DNA of 10,501 nucleotides from an uncultured Oscillospiraceae bacterium (GTDB taxonomy: Bacteria; Bacillota; Clostridia; Oscillospirales; Oscillospiraceae): the NCBI GenBank assembly GCA_937915075.1, contig CALDMA010000094.1, forward strand, positions 1-10,501, written 5' to 3'. Below are positions 5,780 through 10,501 of this stretch, one piece after another. Each line of letters starts with the position of its first letter. Positions within the stretch are counted from its first letter, which is position 1. Made by a program: the position numbers and the translations under genes. The notes beneath the pieces were generated by a model. The model ran no database searches. It was not told the DNA's origin and saw nothing but the letters and a program-made list of their open reading frames with translations.

Positions 5780-6766
5780 ATGAAACGCATTCTTCTTTTG
5801 TTTTTCACAGCACTGCTGTTGTTGTCGCTGACGGCCTGCCGCGGCAGGACAACAGTTGCGGAAACGCCGAATGTCACATCCTCCGGCGAGAACGGTACCC
5901 CGGATACACAGGGCGGGTCACTCCCCTCAGAGAGCCAGGAGCCGCAAAATGCAGACGACACCCTCGATCCGGATACGCCGACAGAGGTTGATCCGAAGGC
6001 CGAACGTCGGACATTCTCGGATACGGCTGACGCTGAACTCACGCCGGACGCTGAAAACGCCCTTGCTGGCATTGGGCAGGGAGAAGGTTCTGCAGGGCAT
6101 AACGATACGCAAGCGGGCTCCGGCGCCGCCGAAGCCCCCGATGCCGCACAGACCGCAACAGAGACCGTCGGCGCGGAGGACGCGGAAAAAACCGGCGCAG
6201 ACGAAGCGGGCAGGACTGCCGACTCGTCGCTGACCTATTACGAAACGCTGCTGGCCGACCGGCTTGGCTCGCTGTTTGAATGTAAGCGGCTCTATGTCTA
6301 TTGGGAGACTGCGGAGGATCACGTCACCGTGCATAAGACCTCCCAGGCCCATCAGGTGATCCTGAACGCGGGGGCCTATGACTGCGCGGCAAAGCTGGCC
6401 GCCGACGCGCTGACCGTAGATGACGGTTGGATCACGCGGAAGAATCCCGGCGCTGTTGTCAAAATCGTGGATTCTTCCGTGCTCGGCAGCGGCGTATTCT
6501 CCACAGCGGGGGCAAAAGCCGTGCGTGACACGCTTGCCGCACGGGATGGCTGGGCGGAGCTTGACGCTGAGAAAAACGGACGTATTATCCTGCTTTCGCA
6601 GGAGCTGCTCACCACGCAGGCACGGCGCACTGCGGCGGAGGTCCTTCTCGCCAAGGCAATGTATCCCTCTCTGATGAGTGATACCGATGCGGAGGAGGCG
6701 CTTCGCACACTGACAGAGGAGATCGATGGACGGTCACTCTCCGGAACGTTTATTTTTGTCGGATAG
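5780..6766 (+). CDS. Lipoprotein with half of an iron/B12-type solute-binding fold
   Basis: A 328-residue lipoprotein: MKRILLLFFT core and lipobox LTAC with Cys20. Residues 21-145 are a low-complexity Glu/Asp/Thr/Ala/Gly spacer. Residues about 150-328 resemble the C-terminal lobe of class III (BtuF/FepB/FhuD-type) binding proteins: KRLYVYWETAED, VILNAGAYDCAAKLA, NPGAVVKIV, then ARDGWAELDAEKNGRIILLS and LLAKAMYPSL. In the full fold a second N-terminal lobe completes the ligand site; it is missing and replaced by the spacer. It could bind a surface ligand or a partner rather than deliver to an ABC transporter. AAAGGAG at 5764-5770 overlaps the upstream stop, so it is in the same operon. Similarity is judged by eye. 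Confidence 0.72.
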   Translation: MKRILLLFFTALLLLSLTACRGRTTVAETPNVTSSGENGTPDTQGGSLPSESQEPQNADDTLDPDTPTEVDPKAERRTFSDTADAELTPDAENALAGIGQGEGSAGHNDTQAGSGAAEAPDAAQTATETVGAEDAEKTGADEAGRTADSSLTYYETLLADRLGSLFECKRLYVYWETAEDHVTVHKTSQAHQVILNAGAYDCAAKLAADALTVDDGWITRKNPGAVVKIVDSSVLGSGVFSTAGAKAVRDTLAARDGWAELDAEKNGRIILLSQELLTTQARRTAAEVLLAKAMYPSLMSDTDAEEALRTLTEEIDGRSLSGTFIFVG

Positions 6767-6779
6767 GAAGGAAACTATA

Positions 6780-7202
6780 ATGACGACCCTTGTAATTGAC
6801 GGACAAGGCGGAAAGCTGGGGAAAAGCCTTGTGGAGAATATCAAAAAAGCATTTCCCCAGGTAGAACTCATGGCGGTCGGCACCAATAGCGCCGCTGCGG
6901 AGGCAATGCGCCGTGCGGGTGCGGATCAGACAGCAACGGGGGAGAATCCTGTTCTCGTTGCCTGCCGCCGTGCGCAGATCATTGTCGGGCCCATCGGCAT
7001 CGCCGTTGCCGACGCACTGATGGGCGAGATATCTCCCGCAATGGCGAATGCCGTCGCTTCCAGCAGTGCTTATCGCGTGCTGATCCCAATGAACCTTTGC
7101 AGCACCTACGTGGCAGGTGTGAATCAGAAATCCTCTGCCATCATTGATGATGCCATGGAGCATATCCGCCAGCTGCTTGCGCAGATAGAGGCTCCGCAAT
7201 GA
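6780..7202 (+). CDS. DUF3842 family protein, 140 aa
   Basis: A small cytoplasmic protein with a Rossmann-like nucleotide-binding look: TLVIDGQGGKLGKSLVE at residues 3-19, AVGTNSAAAEAMRRAGA, the ATGEN motif (52-56) and VGPIGIAVADALMGEISPAM (69-88), then LIPMN. I recognise this as DUF3842, an uncharacterised clostridial family. GGAAGGAA before the ATG at 6780 sets the start; the frame is open upstream, but that would overlap the lipoprotein gene. Its last four bases overlap the start of the ECF S-component gene (ATGA), so the two are translationally coupled and probably work together, perhaps on the transported compound. The substrate is not known. Confidence 0.85.
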   Translation: MTTLVIDGQGGKLGKSLVENIKKAFPQVELMAVGTNSAAAEAMRRAGADQTATGENPVLVACRRAQIIVGPIGIAVADALMGEISPAMANAVASSSAYRVLIPMNLCSTYVAGVNQKSSAIIDDAMEHIRQLLAQIEAPQ

Positions 7203-7756
7203 GCAGAAAAAATGCGCGGCAGAAGATATCGTCGCTTCAGATCCGCCGGCTCACCTACGCTGCACTCTACCTTGCCATTGCGCTGGTTCTTCCGTTCCTT
7301 ACCGGGCAGATCCCGGAGATCAGCTCTATGCTCTGCCCCATGCACATTCCTGCATTACTATGCGGCTTTGTGTGCGGCTGGCCGTGGGGGCTGGCAATAG
7401 GATTTATTTCACCGCTTTTGCGCTCGCTGCTGTGCGGCATGCCGACTGCCTATGCCGCAGTTGCCATGGCGTTTGAAATGGCGGCCTACGGTGCGGTGGC
7501 GGGTATTCTGTACCGGATACTCCCGAAAAAGGGGTGGAGCATCTATTTCACACTGCTCACCGCCATGGTGGTGGGGCGCATTGTCTGGGGCGGCGTACAG
7601 TTTCTGCTTGCCGGACTTCTCAGCTCCGAGTTCAGCCTGCCGCTGTTTCTTTCTGGCGCTGTTACGAATGCGATTCCCGGTATTATTGTACAGATCATCC
7701 TGATTCCCATTCTCGTGGCTGCGATGGAAAAAGCCGGATTGACGCTGAACAGCTGA
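7199..7756 (+). CDS. ECF-type transporter S component (substrate-binding membrane subunit)
   Basis: A 185-residue integral membrane protein with about six hydrophobic segments, the size and layout of S components of energy-coupling factor transporters. These bind one vitamin or metal and are driven by a shared EcfA/EcfA'/EcfT module that is not in this window. Family-like features are the short basic N-terminus, LTYAALYLAIALVLPFLTG, the loop PEISSMLCPMHIPALLCGF, PWGLAIGFISPLLRSLL and late GAVTNAIPGIIVQIILIP. The start ATG overlaps the DUF3842 stop. The substrate cannot be told from sequence; the PMHIPALLCGF segment is typical of a group of clostridial S components of unknown specificity. It is the last gene of the run. 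Confidence 0.88.
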   Translation: MSRKNARQKISSLQIRRLTYAALYLAIALVLPFLTGQIPEISSMLCPMHIPALLCGFVCGWPWGLAIGFISPLLRSLLCGMPTAYAAVAMAFEMAAYGAVAGILYRILPKKGWSIYFTLLTAMVVGRIVWGGVQFLLAGLLSSEFSLPLFLSGAVTNAIPGIIVQIILIPILVAAMEKAGLTLNS

Positions 7757-7771
7757 AATGTCTCGCTTTGC

Positions 7772-7790
7772 CCTCAATAACAGATTGAGG
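7772..7790 (+). repeat. Small hairpin after the ECF gene
   Basis: CCTCAAT and ATTGAGG form a perfect 7-bp stem with loop AACAG, 15 bases after the ECF stop codon. No T-run follows, so it is at best a weak end of the operon transcript. Confidence 0.4.
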
Positions 7791-7960
7791 ATTTCAAACG
7801 CGCTTGTGGTGAACCACGAAAAATATACGGAGTGGAAATTTGTGCTTACACAGACCACTGGGCGTGCTGTCATGCGATAAGGCCACTTCTGCAAAATTGC
7901 AAAAATGTAAAGTTCCTCGAAGATTAGGCTTTCGTGGAATTGGGGAATAAATGGATTAAA

Positions 7961-8008
7961 GCACAAAAGAATAAGTCGAGGGAATACCCCTCGACTTATT
8001 TTTTGTGC
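7961..8008 (+). terminator. Strong intrinsic terminator, probably bidirectional
   Basis: A 13-bp perfect stem (AATAAGTCGAGGG 7970-7982 with 7988-8000) with a 5-base loop is followed by TTTTTT (7999-8004). Flanking GCACAAAA (7961-7968) also pairs with TTTTGTGC (8001-8008), and the minus strand has a T-rich end as well. It separates the operon from the mobile element. Confidence 0.88.
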
Positions 8009-8029
8009 CCCGTACCGACTGGATTACCC

Positions 8030-8053
8030 CATAGGTCACATTGTGTACCTATG
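8030..8053. repeat. 24-base palindrome upstream of the integrase
   Basis: CATAGGT (8030-8036) and ACCTATG (8047-8053) are exact inverted repeats; with one bulged base the inner ACA/TGT also pairs. Its place about 105 bases before the integrase start fits a recombinase core site, an operator or a former attachment site. The function is inferred. Confidence 0.45.
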
Positions 8054-8157
8054 AACATTAACCCTTGGGTTTTGACGGTTTTTTCTTTTGCTCTTTTCGC
8101 CCTGTCGCTCTTTTCAACACGCTTGAATTTTACATCAAAAAAGGAGATTCAAGCGCG

Positions 8158-9090
8158 GTGAAAAAACGTCTCAAAGCCACTACAATCGAGGAAAATTTCC
8201 GCACATTTCTCGCCTCCAAGCGCTCGTCCGGTGTCAGAGAGAAAACGACTCTCTCCTATCAGCAAGCCTATCAAGCCATCAATAAGCACTATCCGATAGG
8301 AGACATGGACATGACCGCTTTTCAAGCGGATTCTTTTAATGCGCTGATAGATGCTCTGTTGAGTGCAAAGCTGTCCCGCAATTCCATTTATACCTGCGCG
8401 GTCGCATTGGCCTCGTTCTTTAACCGGTGCAAAGCCGAGGGACTATCCCGCTATACCTTTGAACCCTACAAGGGAGAGGAAACGGGCAAAACGCCTTACA
8501 CCGATGCAGAGCTGAAACAGCTGCTCAGAAAGCCGAATCTGAAACAGTGCGATTTCTCCAAATATTGGTCGAGGGTAATCATCAACCTCCTGCTCAACTG
8601 AGGTCGTCGGGCCAGTACGGTCCGCAGTTTTCGGGTACGGGATTTGGATTTGGAGAACAGAGTGCTCTTCACACGTCATGTCAAGAACAATCGTCCTCAG
8701 CCCTTGCCTCTTTGTTCTGATATGGTCGCCATCCTGCAAGAGTATTTGACATACCGCGAGGGAAAACCAAACGAGCCGTTGTTTCCATCCGACGCGGACA
8801 AGCCAATGACCGAAAACGGTTTGCGCTGCAGTATTGCCAACTACAACAGAAAGCGTGGCGTAGAAAAGACTTCCATCCACCTTTTCCGACACACCTTTGC
8901 CCGCAAGTACCTTGTCGATTGCGGAGGAAATGCGTTCACGCTCCAAAAGCTGTTAGGCCACTCTACGCTTGATATGACAAAGCACTATTGCGCTATCTAT
9001 GACGTGGACTTGGTTAAAAATTTCGACGAGTTCAGTCCGCTCAGTCAACTCAGCACGAAGCGGATAAAGCTCCCGACCGGAAAGCGATAA
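8158..9090 (+). pseudogene. Tyrosine recombinase/integrase with an in-frame TGA
   Basis: One frame from 8158 to 9090 encodes a 310-residue XerC/D-like integrase interrupted only by TGA at 8599-8601 (codon 148). The chosen start is GTG 8158 with AAGGAG at 8141-8146; the frame is open further upstream. Residues 10-100 are the SAM-like DNA-binding domain. The catalytic domain follows: Arg in GRRAST (151), Lys in RHVKNN (176), HLFRH (His241, Arg244), LLGHST (His268) and Tyr277 in MTKHY. The stop falls where relatives have Thr or Ser in LLNTGxRAST, just before the catalytic Arg, so the truncated product cannot recombine DNA. Neighbouring genes use TGG for Trp and TGA as a normal stop, so recoding is unlikely. 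It is either a dead integrase or a sequence error. Confidence 0.88.
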
Positions 9091-9171
9091 ATCCTGCCGA
9101 CCCCCATATAGACCTATTTCAGTCCATATTTCCTTTGCTTTCGCTCTGCGAAATGTAAATTCGGCCTTATC

Positions 9172-9244
9172 AAAAACTGTCGCCTTTTCTCGCTCTATAT
9201 CTACTCCCAATAGGTATATAGGAGGCCAAAAGACGACAGTTTTT
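9172..9244. terminator. 73-base long hairpin after the integrase, terminator-like on both strands
   Basis: AAAAACTGTCG (9172-9182) pairs exactly with CGACAGTTTTT (9234-9244). After one mismatch, CTTTT (9184-9188) pairs with AAAAG (9228-9232), and CTATAT (9195-9200) with ATATAG (9216-9221). Each strand ends in a T5 run, so it could terminate the integrase transcript and anything coming from the right. The elongated shape is unusual for a simple terminator. Confidence 0.6.
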
Positions 9245-9270
9245 GCTCTCACAATTCCATACAAAATTTC

Positions 9271-9315
9271 AAGAGCTGTACCAGCATCTTCATGATGCCG
9301 GTGCAGCTCTTTTTT
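9271..9315 (+). terminator. Intrinsic terminator upstream of the small membrane protein gene
   Basis: An 18-position stem (9271-9288 with 9294-9311) with one mismatch, one G-T pair and a TTCAT loop ends in TTTTTT (9310-9315). Only 25 bases separate it from the ribosome binding site of the next gene, with no room for a new promoter, so it may be an attenuator for the three genes that follow. Confidence 0.88.
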
Positions 9316-9356
9316 CATATATGCCCTAACTCTATTTCTGAAAGGAGGTGTTCCCC

Positions 9357-9494
9357 ATGAGCTATGTCCTTACTCTTTTCCTCGTTCTATTTCTTTCCAA
9401 CAGCAAAGAACTTACGCCCATTCATATCTGGGTTATCGAGTTCTTTATCTTCACCTTTATTGTCTGCATCATCGGTATCCGAAATGAAAAATAA
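9357..9494 (+). CDS. Small hydrophobic protein, 45 aa, probable membrane peptide
   Basis: An ATG at 9357 follows an excellent AAAGGAGGTG ribosome binding site (9341-9350) at good spacing. The product begins MSYVLTLFLVLFL, has a short polar middle (SNSKELTPIH), a second hydrophobic stretch (WVIEFFIFTFIVCIIGI) and the basic end RNEK. Two short membrane spans or one hairpin are likely. No family is recognised. It is followed 28 bases later by the next gene, with the same transcription direction and its own ribosome binding site, so it belongs to the accessory run of the mobile element. Small membrane peptides on mobile elements can be toxins, exclusion factors or holin-like proteins, but nothing here chooses between them. 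Confidence 0.65.
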   Translation: MSYVLTLFLVLFLSNSKELTPIHIWVIEFFIFTFIVCIIGIRNEK

Positions 9495-9522
9495 ACCTCA
9501 AATCTGAAAAGGAGAAACTACC

Positions 9523-9801
9523 ATGTCTACCAACGAAATCATCAGCAAAATCGAAGCCCTCCGTGAATGGGAATCCCTTATCGCCAACGCGCAGGAAGAA
9601 GCCGAAGCCCTCCGCGACAGCATCAAGGCCGAGATGGAAAAGCAGGACATAGAGGAGCTTGAAGCGGGAGCCTATATCGTCCGATGGACCTCTGTACTGA
9701 GCAACCGTTTCGACAGCGCTTCGTTCAAAAAGCAATATGCTGACCTCTATAAGTCTTTTACGAAACAGGTCACGTCCCGCCGCTTTTCCATCAGTATTTA
9801 A
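9523..9801 (+). CDS. Conserved mobile-element protein, 92 aa, coiled coil plus YIVRW domain
   Basis: Starts at the ATG at 9523 after AAAAGGAG (9507-9514). Residues 3-47 form a charged amphipathic helix (EIISKIEALREWESLIANA, EEAEALRDSIKAEME) that looks like a coiled coil. Residues 50-92 form a compact tail: AGAYIVRWTSVLSNRFDSASFKK written as two blocks, AGAYIVRWTSV and NRFDSASFKK, then RRFSI. I have seen this pattern in short proteins of clostridial integrative elements and prophages, with no function assigned. No catalytic motif is visible; a DNA- or partner-binding role is a guess. It lies between the small membrane protein and the SprT-like gene in one run. Confidence 0.75.
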   Translation: MSTNEIISKIEALREWESLIANAQEEAEALRDSIKAEMEKQDIEELEAGAYIVRWTSVLSNRFDSASFKKQYADLYKSFTKQVTSRRFSISI

Positions 9802-9814
9802 GGAGGAATGGAAT

Positions 9815-10477
9815 ATGAAACAGCTTACGTCCTACAACCGCGTTGCGGGGTATCTCAACAAGCTCTTTGACTTGCTCAACGAGCATTACTTTGAAAATGT
9901 ACTTGTAAGGCCGACAATCACGATACAGTCTACGCCCCGCGCCTACGGTCACTTCTCCATGCGGGATGATACTTGGGTATCTGTTACCGGCAACAGCAAT
10001 GAAATCAACATCGGCGCGGGAACGCTGGCAAGGCCCATCGAAAATGTTTGCGCAACGCTTCTACATGAGATGGTTCACTATTACTGTCACGTCAACGGCA
10101 TCAAGGACACCAGCCGAGGCAATACCTACCACAATAAGCGATTTAAAGAGCTTGCAGAGAGCCACGGTCTTATTGTGGCGCATGATGAGAAGTACGGCTG
10201 GACGCTGACTTCACCGAGCGATGACCTTATTGAGTTCATCCTGCAAAATGAGCTGACGGACATTCTCATCACGCGCAATGAGTTCTATGGTGTTTCCGTC
10301 GCGGGAACAGGAGCGCACAACAACACAGGCACATCCATCCCACCGAGGACATCAAGCAGCCGCAAGTATGTCTGCCCCTGTTGTGGCAACTCTGTGCGGG
10401 CAACGAAGTGCGTCCATATCGCGTGTATGGATTGCAAGGAGGAGATGGTACTGTCCCCAAAAAGCTGCGCTCTGTGA
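9815..10477 (+). CDS. SprT-like zinc metalloprotein with C-terminal zinc ribbon
   Basis: A 220-residue protein. AAGGAGGAA just before fixes the ATG at 9815; the frame is open upstream but overlaps the preceding gene. Residues 1-130 are SprT-like: MKQLTSYNRVAGYLNKLF, then a conserved NEHYFENVLVRPTI, INIGAGTLARPIENV and the zinc-protease motif HEMVH (84-88), with His106 in YHNKRF as a candidate third ligand. Residues 131-180 are a variable linker. Residues 187-207 are a zinc ribbon with CPCC (Cys187, Cys190) and CMDC (Cys204, Cys207). SprT/SPRTN proteins cleave proteins crosslinked to DNA, so a role in DNA repair or in handling DNA-bound proteins during element transfer is plausible; related genes occur on phages and conjugative elements. 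The domain call is sure, the role inferred. Confidence 0.88.
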   Translation: MKQLTSYNRVAGYLNKLFDLLNEHYFENVLVRPTITIQSTPRAYGHFSMRDDTWVSVTGNSNEINIGAGTLARPIENVCATLLHEMVHYYCHVNGIKDTSRGNTYHNKRFKELAESHGLIVAHDEKYGWTLTSPSDDLIEFILQNELTDILITRNEFYGVSVAGTGAHNNTGTSIPPRTSSSRKYVCPCCGNSVRATKCVHIACMDCKEEMVLSPKSCAL

Positions 10478-10497
10478 GGAACAGGGCGCAGTTTTTT
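10465..10497 (+). terminator. Intrinsic terminator overlapping the SprT-like stop codon
   Basis: An 11-bp stem with one G-T pair (10465-10475 with 10481-10491) and a GAGGA loop is followed by TTTTTT (10492-10497). The stem begins inside the last codons of the SprT-like gene, and the stop codon lies in the upper stem and loop. It closes the accessory run. Confidence 0.85.
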
Positions 10498-10501
10498 CAT
10501 G

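Larger units (their letters stand above)
7757..8157. other. Non-coding junction between the operon and the integrase
   Basis: About 400 bases without a supported gene. A 40-codon frame at 7758-7880 (MSRFALNNRL to TTGRAVMR) has no ribosome binding site and is not called. The stretch holds a small hairpin (7772-7790), an AT-rich part, a strong terminator (7961-8008), a 24-base palindrome (8030-8053) and a T-rich run before the integrase. GC content falls to the right of the transporter gene, so one end of the right-hand mobile element is probably here. Confidence 0.5.

Noticed and set aside
7758..7880. 40-codon frame after the ECF gene
   Set aside because: No ribosome binding site, overlaps a small hairpin, and no family recognised.
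7409..7966. 185-codon minus-strand frame opposite the ECF gene end
   Set aside because: Most of it is antisense to the transporter gene and of low-quality composition; no ribosome binding site.
8599..8601. TGA read as tryptophan in the integrase
   Set aside because: Other genes in the window use TGG for Trp and TGA as a terminal stop, and relatives have Thr or Ser, not Trp, at this place.
8953..9318. 121-codon minus-strand frame across the integrase end and the hairpin region
   Set aside because: It runs antisense to the conserved end of the integrase, its start lies in a terminator stem, and it has no convincing ribosome binding site.
1..10501. CRISPR arrays, tRNA or rRNA genes
   Set aside because: No regularly spaced direct repeats and no tRNA-like or rRNA-like sequence were seen on either strand.

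Overview
The window reads as chromosome from a Gram-positive gut-type clostridium (Bacillota, probably Oscillospiraceae/Ruminococcaceae-like). Evidence is strong AGGAGG-type ribosome binding sites, a Sec/LysM exported protein, a lipoprotein with a lipobox, a DUF3842 plus ECF-transporter pair, and recombinase and conjugative-element genes of the kinds common in these bacteria. Taxonomy is inferred from gene families only. The central genes are visibly more GC-rich than the flanks, which carry the mobile-element genes.

Layout. (1) 1-459: the C-terminal end of a large serine recombinase (DUF4368 type), then a gene-poor junction. (2) 460-1250: a conserved hypothetical gene on the minus strand, divergent from a strong plus-strand promoter that drives a leader RNA ending in an 18-bp intrinsic terminator. 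(3) 1251-2354: an exported protein made of a 5'-nucleotidase C-terminal domain plus LysM, with no catalytic metallophosphatase domain. (4) 2384-2479: two strong hairpins without U-tracts. (5) 2510-7756: a tightly packed, probably co-transcribed run: a MoxR AAA+ ATPase (broken by a frameshift), a DUF58 protein, a six-segment membrane protein with a DUF4129-like tail but no transglutaminase domain, a lipoprotein ending in half of an iron/B12-type binding protein, DUF3842, and an ECF-transporter S component. (6) 7757-8157: non-coding junction with a strong terminator. (7) 8158-10497: mobile-element DNA with a tyrosine recombinase broken by an in-frame TGA, a highly structured intergenic segment with two terminator-like hairpins, a 45-residue membrane protein, a 92-residue coiled-coil protein and a SprT-like zinc metalloprotein with a zinc ribbon.

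How it works together. MoxR plus DUF58 plus a TgpA/DUF4129-like membrane protein is a recurrent envelope-associated module in bacteria: MoxR ATPases act as chaperone-like remodelers, and DUF58 proteins are their usual partners. Here it continues into a lipoprotein and an ECF substrate-binding membrane protein, so the run links an envelope module to uptake of an unknown small molecule. Three extracytoplasmic proteins in a row (5'-nucleotidase-like, transglutaminase-type, solute-binding-like) each seem to lack the part that normally does catalysis or completes the ligand site. The most notable sequence-level observation is that the MoxR frameshift lies at the edge of a perfect 15-bp inverted repeat, as expected from quasi-palindrome template switching.
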